NCBI GenBank assembly: GCA_029204225.1
Contig: CM055108.1
Coordinates: forward strand, 15,336,722 to 15,400,721
DNA: 64,000 nucleotides
Source of the DNA: Diphasiastrum complanatum
Taxonomy: Eukaryota; Streptophyta; Lycopodiopsida; Lycopodiales; Lycopodiaceae
Direction: 5' to 3'
The position numbers were made by a program, and so were the translations under genes. Each line of letters starts with the position of its first letter. The stretch's first letter is position 1. A model generated the notes under the pieces. That model searched no databases, was not told where the DNA came from, and was given only the letters and a program-made list of their open reading frames with translations. Of the stretch, positions 54,140 to 63,480 are shown piece by piece.

Positions 54140-55219
54140 TCATTTTGAGGATTCTAGACACAAAGAGATGGTGCCAACACCATCTATCCTACACTCTTCA
54201 TCATTTGCAGTAAAGACGAACTTTTTAGCATCATTGAATGAGTGTAAGGTTGAGAAAAAGTCCTTTTCACAAGACATGTGGGAGCTAGCCCCACTGTCAA
54301 TCCACCAATTGTCTCTTGAATTGCTATTGCTTGTTGGTGAGGATGTAGATGCCATCAAGAATACATCTACTTCATCCTCCTCCTCCTCCTTTGCAAGGTT
54401 TCCTTGTTTGTCCTCCTCTACTTGTGCTCTTAGCCTCTTGTAGCATTTAGATGCATAATGCCCCTTCTTTCCACAAAAGAAGCATTTTTGCTTTGACTTG
54501 TCCTTTGAGTTTGATGCATCATCCTCTTCTTTGGCCTCCTTTGGATGCTTCTTCTTTCCATTGGTCTTCTTTTTGCCCTTGAATGAGAAATTGGCTTTCT
54601 CATCACCATCCTGCAAAGACAAGGAACTCATCCTAGATTTTGCATGGAGCATCCTACACTCTTCAGCCACTAATACACTGTGAAGTTTTTCTATAGTTGG
54701 CAAAGCGTCTTGGATGGCAAAACTTTGGACCAAATTTGCAAAGTCATCTCCTAGACCATTAAGGACAATTTGTACAAGCTCTCCATCATGAATCTTCTCT
54801 CCAATGGAAGCCAACTCCCTATTTAGAGACTTGATTCTGAGTACATAATCCTGTGCACTCTCCTCACTTCTTCTCATGCTTTGCAAAATTTGATTTCTAA
54901 GCATAAGAACTCTAGAAGTGTTGCTAGACTCATAGATTGATTTTAAAGACTCCCAAGCCTCTTTAGCACTAGTACATGCTGATACTTCTCTCAACAAATC
55001 ATTGCTCACATTCATCTTCACACAATGAAGTGCAAGCCTGGATCTCTTCTTGTATCTAGCTAACTCTTGTGCACCTAAAGGTTCATCTTCATCTTCAATC
55101 AAGAACTCATAAAGGTCTTGGAGCACTAAGAGTGACTCCATTCTAACCTTCCAAATAGCATAATTTGTAGAATTCAACCTCTCACTAGCTTCTAGAAGGT
55201 ATGCTCCAGCAGATGCCAT
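54140..55219 (-). CDS. gag: Copia-10 gag and protease polyprotein
   Basis: Translation likely starts at MASAGAYLLEASERLNSTNY (ATG at 55219; an upstream in-frame Met at 55243 is also possible), giving about 359 codons. The UBN2-type capsid domain reads VRMESLLVLQDLYEFLIEDE, LALHCVKMNVSNDLLREVSA, AWESLKSIYESSNTSRVLML and LVQIVLNGLGDDFANLVQSF. A CCHC knuckle (CFFCGKKGHYASKC) and the protease motif NWWIDSGASSHMS with catalytic Asp follow. A TGA ends it 33 residues after IYTANDEE-like FVFTANDEE. Particle formation and processing could still work; this is inferred from the motifs. Confidence 0.85.
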   Translation of the reverse strand: MASAGAYLLEASERLNSTNYAIWKVRMESLLVLQDLYEFLIEDEDEPLGAQELARYKKRSRLALHCVKMNVSNDLLREVSACTSAKEAWESLKSIYESSNTSRVLMLRNQILQSMRRSEESAQDYVLRIKSLNRELASIGEKIHDGELVQIVLNGLGDDFANLVQSFAIQDALPTIEKLHSVLVAEECRMLHAKSRMSSLSLQDGDEKANFSFKGKKKTNGKKKHPKEAKEEDDASNSKDKSKQKCFFCGKKGHYASKCYKRLRAQVEEDKQGNLAKEEEEDEVDVFLMASTSSPTSNSNSRDNWWIDSGASSHMSCEKDFFSTLHSFNDAKKFVFTANDEECRIDGVGTISLCLESSK

Positions 55220-55263
55220 CTTACTAGTGACTTCTACAAACAAGAAATAGATTTGATTGACTT

Positions 55264-55600
55264 GAAACTCACAAAGGTCTCACACTTGTAGTGTTTCACT
55301 AAAATTTGATTTCTAATCCAACAAATGGACTTATAATCACAGTTCTATCACTCCCTCACAAAGCTGGAATTCAGATGAAGTGAAAACTACTTTCAAACAA
55401 ATCTTGCCAAGAAATGGATTTGATTGTCTCTAGAAACTCACTAAGGTCTCTCTCTTGTAGTTTTTCACTCAAATTAGATCTCTAATCCAACAAATGGACT
55501 TATAATCTCAGTTCTAGCACTCCCTCACAAAGTTGGAATGAAGATAAGATGATGTGAAATCTACTTACAATCAAATCTTGCCAAATTTGGCTATTTCTGG
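55264..55600. repeat. ~170-bp tandem duplication in the Copia-10 leader
   Basis: AAACTCACAAAGGTCTC...AATCTTGCC (55264-55411) is repeated from 55434 (AAACTCACTAAGGTCTC) to about 55583 with substitutions and a small insertion. Both copies lie between PBS and gag. Confidence 0.85.
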
Positions 55601-56007
55601 ACAAAAAAATGACTTAATCTCTTTCTTCCTTCTTGGTGTACTTTCAAGACCTGTTTTTAACCTTAATAGGACTTGAAATCAGCCTAGATTAATTAGATTC
55701 CATGAAACAAATTCAAATCTAATCAATGGCAAATGATCTTGGTAGATTATCCTAGGATCTCCACCAAAAATTACACCAATAGCTCACAAATTGAATTTTT
55801 TTGGATCAAATGAATACCATGCATTAAATGCAGGTTCAGAGGTGCCCACACATGTGGACAGTACGGATTTGGACCCCTACCAAGTTTGGGATCAAATCTC
55901 CTCACCAAAATCAAGATTCTAGCTTGCCCTCTCAATACTAGCTTTTAGCACCAAAACTTGCTAAAAATGGATTTGCATTAGATCAATGGCTTATGCTCTT
56001 GTACTTG

Positions 56008-56019
56008 GCTCTGATACCA
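56008..56019 (-). other. Copia-10 primer-binding site
   Basis: On the minus strand TGGTATCAGAGC, abutting the 5' LTR. Confidence 0.95.
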
Positions 56020-56720
56020 TGTGAAAGTACTGTACTTTAGGACCATAAATGGATCTACAAAAGATCCACAAGAGTGATTGGATGCTTGCTTAACAATCTA
56101 TCAAAAAACTAGACACAAAAAAGTTGATCTAGATTGGCAATTTGACAAACAACAAGCGCTAACAATCAAAAGCATTGATAAACATTGAAATCCGATCCCA
56201 CACGTGTGTACTACAGGCTGTAGTACGGCCTTCAACCTGAGAAACAAGTAGAAATTGATTTGGTCTCATTTGGATCACAAAAACTCAATGTACATAGTGA
56301 ACTAGCTTGAGATTGCCAATGAGCTCCAAAAATTTTCTATCTTCTCACTATGGAGAGAGGGAATACATAGCAAATTCGACTTCCTTATTGAAGTTAGGTG
56401 GATTTCCAGCATGTAATAAGGAAGTTAACTCACTCTCCTTGACCTAAAATGAAACCCTAGTCTATTTCCTAGAGTTATGCTTGGTAGGTAGCTAGTTGGT
56501 CAAATTTTCACCTTAAACTTAGGTGTAGGTCCTATAAAGTAGGGATGACCACCAAATAGACATGACCAACTCTCTTGACTTGACCTAACCTACATTAGGA
56601 TGGGTTTCCCATGTGTCATCATGGCCTCACATGTGTGGGACCCACTTGTGTACACAATTTACACTATTCTACATGGTTTTTGATCAAGCTAGATTTGCCA
56701 ATTTTTGGCAATTCTTCACA
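56020..56720 (-). repeat. Copia-10 5' LTR (701 bp)
   Basis: This is the partner of 52156-52856. It is followed on + by the TSD GCTTT. Confidence 0.95.
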
Positions 56721-56725
56721 GCTTT

Positions 56726-57130
56726 TTCTGGTCTAGTAAGAAGCAAAGTACAATTGCTCTTTCCACCACAGAAGCAGAGTATAAGGCAATGTGTAGTGCA
56801 GCACATGAAGCTATATGGTTGAGACAAATCTTGGAAGAAATTGGCATGAGGCAGAAAAATCCCACGACTTTACATAGCGACAGTCAGAGTGGCATTCAGC
56901 TAGCAATAAATCCAGTGTTCCATGCGAAAACTAAACACATTGAGATTCAGTATCACTTTATACGTGAGAGACTGCTGAGTCGTGAAATTCATGTTGTTCA
57001 TTGTAGCACAGAAGAACAACTAGCTGATATTTTCACTAAGCCACTTACTGGAGAAAAGTTTGATAAGTTTAGATCAAAGCTTTCTGTACTTAAAGTTTGT
57101 TGCTTTAAAGCTATGTATATGACTGTATAA
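56726..57130 (+). pseudogene. Copia-9 RNase H, C-terminal part
   Basis: It resumes after the Copia-10 right TSD with FWSSKKQSTIALSTTEAEYK, then LHSDSQSGIQLAINPVFHAK, TKHIEIQYHFIRERL and EEQLADIFTKPLTGEKFDKF, and stops at 57128-57130. Joined with 52155 across one GCTTT copy, the RNase H frame is continuous. Confidence 0.9.
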
Positions 57131-57144
57131 AAAGTAGACTCTAC

Positions 57145-57156
57145 TTTAAGGGAGAG
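57145..57156 (+). other. Copia-9 polypurine tract
   Basis: TTTAAGGGAGAG directly precedes the 3' LTR start AGTTAG. This supports the unusual LTR boundary. Confidence 0.85.
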
Positions 57157-57430
57157 AGTTAGAATTAAAGTAGAATCAATGTGTTACTGTACTGTAGGTC
57201 GTATCAGTGGATAAGGATCAGTTGGCCTCGCCACGAGGCAAGTCGACGGGACACGCGTCCCACCAACGGCAACCTGGGTCACGCATGGATTGCCTGAGTG
57301 AACAACTATATGTATAGTGTAATTTCATTTTGAAAAATACAGTTGCTATGTGAGCTTGCTGTGGAGAGTGTTTTCTATTTGTGTTACTGTGTAGCATGAT
57401 CTGTGTTCTTGTGCAAAGCAAATTCTAAGT
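57157..57430 (+). repeat. Copia-9 3' LTR (274 bp)
   Basis: This is the partner of 46820-47093, of the same length and the same AG...GT ends. The right TSD CATCT follows at 57431-57435. Confidence 0.93.
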
Positions 57431-57689
57431 CATCTATCATCAAAATGATTAGTCGATATTGAATAGACCAGAATTAATTTCAACTAAAGTATGGTCACAT
57501 CTACAATTAAAGCTACAAAAGTATGGTCACATCTACAATTTATTGCTGAAATTGACAAGGTTAAGTTATAAATATTTGAGATTTTTTATATCCAATCATT
57601 ATGATTTTCGAAAATTCCAAAAGCCAATATCTCATCCAATAGCTAATCGATGCGCATATACAGCATGTGAAAACCAGAGGTGTTATTCT

Positions 57690-58604
57690 CACGCGCTGAA
57701 CCGATATTGGACGGAATATGAATGATCAAAGCTTGACTCGAAAGATTCTGCATAATTTTGGACAGTATGAAGAGTCTTCCGAATCAAGCTTTGATCATGC
57801 ATAATGAGGTCCAATAATCTTCAAAATTTCAAAAATATTTTCGTTCCTGCAATAATGATTCGACGCGCGCAGTCCAAATGGAGAATAACCATCTTTTGCT
57901 AGGCGCGCTGATCCGATATCTGATACGTAGAAAAATTATATTGGAGCGCACTATGAACGAGTAATGAAAATGTTCTGAATGAACATTATCTCAAAAAAAA
58001 AAATCTCGTCTTTACGGTGCTTAAATAGGACAAGAGATTGTAATAATTCTCCTCGTACACGTTTTTCAATGTTGTCTATTTATCATTTATTTATTATTTG
58101 TTTAGTGATTATTCGAAGAGGATACTGATTGAATATTTAATGTATTCCGGCGTAGGTACAGATTCTAGGGTCAGGGCTAATGATGATTCGTTGAATCTAG
58201 TGATAGACTAGTTAATGTATTCCGGCGTAGGTACAAATTTGTCTCACTGTGATTGGTGGATAAATATAGGCTGTGTTTCTCAATTTGTTATTTGAGAAAT
58301 GTATGACTGTGATTAATAGGAATTGGCTATAAATATGGACACCACTTGCCATATTTCGATTCCGTGATCTTTTATTTTAAACTCAGTAGTATTTTTGTTT
58401 TGTTTCTATCTCGCGATATCGAATCGACGTGCGCCTTCCCAAACAGTGCATGGTCGGATTCTTCAGGCACACTGAATCGATATCAACCATTTCTGTCATG
58501 TGCTCGCGGCAAATCTCAATCTCGTCCTCACGATATCGGATCAACACACGCACTCTTGTTCATTTCTCTACCGATATCATTCTGTCGCGTTGAACCGATA
58601 TTAG
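57690..58604. repeat. Cluster of CGATATCGG/GCGCG motifs (right)
   Basis: Sites: ACGCGCTGAACCGATATTGG (57691, reverse), CGACGCGCGCAG (57861, partial), GCGCGCTGATCCGATATCTG (57903, reverse), GCGATATCGAATCGACGTGC (58413, forward), GGCACACTGAATCGATATC (58466, reverse), CGATATCGGATCAACACACG (58531, forward) and TCGCGTTGAACCGATATTAG (58584, reverse). The last four alternate in orientation within 190 bp, directly upstream of the ATG at 58612. Confidence 0.7.
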
Positions 58605-58611
58605 GTTCAAT

Positions 58612-59094
58612 ATGGCTAGTTCTTCCATGTCCTCAGATAACAAACTTCTAGATTTTTTTAATGCCAGTGGCATTCCATCTGAGAAATGAGAGTATTTTGC
58701 TAGTATTTTTTTTGCTCCCTTCAATATCGATAAGCTAGTTTATGAGAATTGTTATAATCTAATTTCTCATCTTGATAATTTTTCTCAGATTATTAGTACT
58801 CCTGTTTCGAATATAAATAGTTTTTGTTTCGTTCATTTTCAAGACCTTGTGCATTCCCAGCCATCTTCTAAGCATAAACACAATAGAAAGTACTCTAACC
58901 TGTATGACCATTTCAAAAGAAATATATATTGTGATATAAACAAAAGAATATGTTGTCTTCTTATCAAAGGAATGGCATTTTTCTTTTACATATTTGCTGA
59001 AATTCCAGATGATGAGTCTGTTGAATCTTCAACTGTTCCATTGATCAAAGCATTTTCACCTGCTCCAGTTGATGTAGATGATGCACTAATATAA
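58612..59094 (+). pseudogene. Decayed gene of unknown function, first part
   Basis: It starts MASSSMSSDNKLLDFFNASG, has one TGA at 58687-58689 (codon 26), and is then open to TAA at 59092-59094 (161 codons in all). It contains a hydrophobic stretch (GMAFFFYIFAEI) and an acidic Asp/Glu-rich end. I recognise no domain. A viral or transposon origin cannot be excluded. The motif cluster lies directly upstream. Confidence 0.45.
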
Positions 59095-60114
59095 GGGTTG
59101 AAGCTAAAGCATCTATGGCTTCAGATTATCAAAAAACTCTCCCTCGTTCTATAATTCTCTCTAATTCTCTTCCATTTACATCTCTTGTTAATCAATTAAC
59201 TCTACTCGATGTTCCTTATATTTTATAAATAATGAAAGTTATATTTTATTTAATGATGTAGAAGATGTTTTGAATTTGAGAGAGGATAAAATCCTCTCAA
59301 TTTTTGCTCAAAATTTATCTGAATTTTCTGACATTGTTGAATACTCATATGATGACCTTGAAAGTGAGATAGATTATGAGAAAGATGGCAATTGGAAATC
59401 TGGCAATGAGGCCTTGGAAGCCATGATTGAAAGATCTAAAGCCTATGAAAAAAAATTGCCTACAGAGGAGGAATTTTTGGAGTTCCAAAAAAAATATCCC
59501 CCGAGGCCTAGATATATCCCCTCCGGAAATGTAGAGGCCATTGGAAGCCATGACATTAGCAAAGAAAACGTCATTAATTACGATGATTATGATCTGGTGC
59601 GTAGATATTATATTGGTATTGATATTGTTTAGTTTTCTTATTGCGTTTGCAGAGTTATGTATAATTCTAAATTTCTTTTCTTTTCTCATTTACAAGATGC
59701 TATTGAAATAGATGCCTTTGGTATGAGACATGGAGGCATCCATGGTGTATCAGTTGGGAGAAAAAATGTGTCTCTATCTCAAAATAATGAGATTTGTGTA
59801 TATCATTCATCTTTTAATCCATATGCAACCACTGTCATTATGGCCATCAAATCATTATCAGTTTGTTTAAGAGGCCATAAGTACGCAAGAGGAACATATG
59901 AAATAACTTTTGTGAAAAGAGATTTGGCTATTAAGATATTGGGTTATACTCCCAATAAGACTACAAAAGATCATCTGCAATGGCCCTTTATTCGGGTTAC
60001 ATTGATATGAGCAAGAGGAAAAATTTAGAATTTTTGGATCCTTATGAAAGGAGATTATTCCTTCATTACAATGCCATCTGTCTGAATCTTGAAGAGGATG
60101 ATGATGATAATTAA
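59095..60114 (+). pseudogene. Decayed gene of unknown function, continuation
   Basis: A broken stretch (59095-59265) precedes an open frame 59270-59632 with an acidic N-part (YSYDDLESEIDYEKDGNWKS) and EEEFLEFQKKYPPRPRYIPS. A probable short intron, about 59598/59605 to 59696 (ending TTTCTCATTTACAAG), leads to IEIDAFGMRHGGIHGVSVGR up to 60010. After a one-base frame change the reading continues to MSKRKNLEFLDPYERRLFLH and a DDDDN end at 60114. The phase at the intron is not certain. It probably forms one gene with 58612-59094. No family is recognised. Confidence 0.45.
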
Positions 60115-60424
60115 ACAATTTTCTATAATAGATTTTTGATATATTACAAGGATCTCTATTTTGTTATGAATTTGAATGCCTTCCGAAATATCGTAATACT
60201 TGGCAAATTTTTAGCTTGATATCTAAATTGTGCTCTTCTTCTAAACATTTATTTTTTGAATTGTGTCCTCCATGATCTGTTGCTCTATGAAATGCTCTCC
60301 TTGCTTGCCAATGAGATTTTTCCATGCCTTGTGATGACCAGATACTTAAGTTCCCATATTCCTTTGCAAAATAAGTTGCATGATGAAGAAGGATGTGGTG
60401 CAAACAATAGTTTTGATTAGTTAC
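60115..60424. other. Short intergenic stretch
   Basis: No gene is supported. A minus-strand frame of 91 codons (60164-60439) has no known domain. Confidence 0.4.
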
Positions 60425-61670
60425 TGTGATGCCACGCAAATGTCAAAAATTGAATATCATTATAAATATGGCATGATATACTCGAAAATGAAGATATGAG
60501 CTGGTTAAGTATAAATCATGAAGAGGCCTAAGTCATTTTCCGAGAATATATCTCCTAGGTACTTGCCTTATAAATTAAGAGCTATACCTTTAATAGGAAA
60601 AGACATTGCCTTGGATAACCCTTAACTAGGTCGTCCATACGAAACGACTAGTTATGAAAAGACATGTTAAACTAGATTAAGTATACCTCTTATGGCATAG
60701 TTGAACGTATTTTCAATTTAATTCTTAACTAGACCCTTTCGCGGGAGCGACGCACCTATTGTTTAAGAGGTGTGTTTGTTCGCCCCGTAGAACATATATT
60801 GATCTCACACTTCAGTCTCGATCATCGAGAGAGAAGAGTTTATGCTTATGTAAGAGATTGAAGAAGTGAATAGAGTTCTGTGAGTTATTCTCCCTTATCT
60901 CTGTTCTTCGCACTGCTGAGTGTGACTGATCTTGAGTCTGCTAACAATCTCTAACGCATTTCATGAATTACTCTCTGATCAGACAGACGCTCTAGTGCAT
61001 TACAATTGTTTGTTGTGTTTCCATAAAGCATGCTCTAAAGAACCGTCTTAAAATCATCTTATTCATCTGTCACAAATAATTTCTTTTCGACACTTGAATA
61101 ATGACTATCTTTGTGCAGTCTAGCACGATCATTGAATTAAGTTGTATGTATACAAATGAGATGACAGTCCTTGTCTGAAAAATTGAGTCTCTGATCTGTT
61201 TTCCTGACTAGCATTGACATAAATTTCTAACGTGCTCTAAAACTATTCGTGCTCTTTAGCCATTAAGTTGGGCTTTAGTTGTTGAGGACTATTGTCTAGG
61301 AACGAATAGTTCGTGAACTCGATTAATTAATTGTCTGCGTAGTCGCAAATACATCAAACAATTCTCGATTCTCTGTTGACACCTTAGTCAGCCATAGTGT
61401 AGTCTGCTGTACTACTCTGATAACATTTCATTTGTAGAACGTGCTTCCTTCAATTCGATAGAGGCTAGATTGTTTTTCTGAATTCATTAACATTACCCAT
61501 TCCAAATATAAGTAATACTGGTTATTTTTTAATGTCTGTCGACAACCAGAATAACATTCGAAACCACCTGCCATAATTACACCAAAAACATAACTTTCTA
61601 ACGTTGTCCTTTGTGGGAACGATACTTTTCACTACAAAATCTATATTAACCCTGTTGGTATAGCATAACA
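60425..61670 (+). repeat. Candidate Gypsy-3 5' LTR
   Basis: A TGTGATG start near 60426 and a GCATAACA end near 61669 would bound an LTR of about 1.24 kb, 12 bases upstream of the PBS. Neither end can be proven, because the 3' LTR lies outside the window. No open frame is found. Confidence 0.45.
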
Positions 61671-61682
61671 TGTACCAATTTT

Positions 61683-61700
61683 TGGCACCGTTGCTGGGGA
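61683..61700 (+). other. Gypsy-3 primer-binding site
   Basis: TGGCACCGTTGCTGGGGA resembles the plant gypsy PBS TGGCGCCGTTGCCGGGGA at 16 of 18 positions. Confidence 0.8.
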
Positions 61701-61752
61701 TAGTTTAGGAAAGTTATAAGAAATCTGACACATCCATTTCCATCTCTAATGT

Positions 61753-63480
61753 ATGTCAGATAGAGAATCAAGATTAGAAAGATACCGGAAGCTTAGAGAG
61801 GAGTTTTTACGAAGACAGAGTGAAAGTACTAGTCGTAGAAATCTAGACGAAATCACTGCTCAGTTACTTGAGCTCCTAATTAGCTTCGGTATGGAGGGTC
61901 CTGCTGCACACTTCACTTCTATCTCTAAAATTAAATATGATTATTTTAAAGGGACAAGTTCCAATGATGCAGATAGCTATGTCTCACAATTTGAGTCAAT
62001 AGCCAATGCGAATAACGAGGAAACTGACGTAGACAAACTACAAATTTTCTTTGGTCTGCTAAGAAAGCAGGCGCGTATCTGGTATAGCCAGGTAGAACCA
62101 GGCTGTGTAGAAACCTGGTACCTGTTGAAAGATGCGTTTTTGAACCAGTTCAGAGAGATAGGCTACAAAACTAGAATTCTTGGATGACTGAACAATGTTC
62201 AGAAGAAGAGTAAAGAATCTCTTTGCAAATATAAACGTAAAGTTAAAAACCTCATAGGAAAATTAACCGGTGTATATCTTGTGGATATGCAAATTGAATG
62301 GTTTTTGATTGGTCTACCACCAAAGATTGATCGATACTGCAGACAAGGGGACATAAACTCCTTAGCAGCTGTTATAACTAGTGCAAAAAATTTTGAGACT
62401 TCAAAATTAGTGCGAAAGCGGCGATCAACGAGGAAATCTTGAAAGTCTAAGACTGATTCCAATGACAGTGATGATGATTTAGATTCAGATTCCAGTAGTA
62501 GCTCTTCAAGCTTGAAATCTGAAAGTAGCGATTCATCGAAATCAGATGCTGACAAAGGAGAGAAAAAGAATAAACGACGAACTAAACGAAAGGATGACAC
62601 GAAAGTTGTCGAGGATAAGTCGTCAACTTCCAAAGTGGAAAAGCTTTGGAAAAGTAATATGGCTAACCTTAATAAAAAATTTAATGACTTGAAAGTGCAT
62701 ATCTCAGAAGTTGCAGATAAAAGACCAAAGGCGTCTTCTTCTAACTCATGAATGTGGTGTACAAAATGTGGAACATCTGGACACACCAAGGAAGACTGCA
62801 CCACTGTTAATGTCAAATACATTGAAGATCACGCCCATGAGGTACTTTTTATTTTTTAGAATGATGCGACTACTAACTATGTACAGGGTACTGCAGCATC
62901 AGCCCAGCAAGACAGACCCAAATTTGCACCAAGAAGACATAATCCTCCTGAATTTGTTGGACCAGTGAAGTCTCAAACCTCAAATAAACCAGTTTCGGAC
63001 AACTGCTACAACTGTGGAGAGCCGAGGCATTTTTCTCCTGACTGTCCTCAACCACGGAAGCCAATTGGTTACGTACCATTATGTTCGAATTGCAGAGAAC
63101 CTGGTCACAAGTATTCTGACTGTCCTCAGCAGCAAAAGCCGCAACCCAAATATCAGTATGTAGCAACACCAGCTACTGCAGACACGAAAGCGAAAGCTGC
63201 GACAGATGTTGTTGTATAGAGAATTGACGTTATTGAAGAAAAATTGGAAAAGACTGAAGATCAATCCTGGCCAAGTGACATGGAAAAGATTTTTAAAGTC
63301 ACGACAATAAGCAAAAGCTCCTCAAAACCTGATCAAAAATCTTCAACAAAGCACAAAAAATCCTCGAAGACAAAATTTTCTAGCAAGACGACGAACAAAT
63401 CCACGACTAAAGAAGATCTCAAGGATGACCCTGACTATGACCATGATGCTGCGAAGTTATTTGCAAAAGATATCTCGGCA
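61753..63480 (+). pseudogene. gag: Gypsy-3 gag, with three zinc knuckles
   Basis: One reading frame of 576 codons runs from MSDRESRLERYRKLREEFLR, broken only by stops (near 62185, 62440, 62749, 62858, 63217; a sixth at 63481 ends it). The capsid domain includes YDYFKGTSSNDADSYVSQFE, LLRKQARIWYSQVEP and LLKDAFLNQFREIGYK. A Ser/Asp/Lys-rich linker follows. Three CCHC knuckles, CTKCGTSGHTKEDC, CYNCGEPRHFSPDC and CSNCREPGHKYSDC, follow (62760-63125). Every stop could derive from CGA or CAG/CAA by one C-to-T change. Confidence 0.8.

Larger units (their letters stand above)
52156..56720 (-). mobile_element. Copia-10, non-autonomous deletion derivative
   Basis: 4565 bp with 701-bp LTRs, TSD GCTTT on both sides (52151-52155 and 56721-56725), PBS and PPT. 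On the minus strand it encodes gag, protease and a shrunken integrase-like region. All of RT except a short tail, and all RNase H, are missing. It lies in the RNase H of Copia-9. LTRs differ at about 12 of 701 positions by eye. Its mobility would have depended on enzymes of a relative such as Copia-8. Confidence 0.95.
46820..57430 (+). mobile_element. Copia-9, full-length Ty1/copia element split by Copia-10
   Basis: It spans 10.6 kb, or about 6.04 kb without the nested Copia-10. It has 274-bp LTRs, a PBS abutting the 5' LTR, a 1.3-kb leader, gag, protease, integrase, RT, RNase H and a PPT. The LTRs differ at 15 of 274 positions by eye. The LTR ends are AG...GT rather than TG...CA, yet the TSD is perfect. 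Frameshifts and stops in gag, integrase and RT make it inactive. Confidence 0.95.

Noticed and set aside
62199-62822. 207-codon minus-strand frame
   Set aside because: It is antisense to Gypsy-3 gag, its Ser/Phe/Leu bias mirrors the Ser/Asp/Lys-rich linker, and it has no domain.
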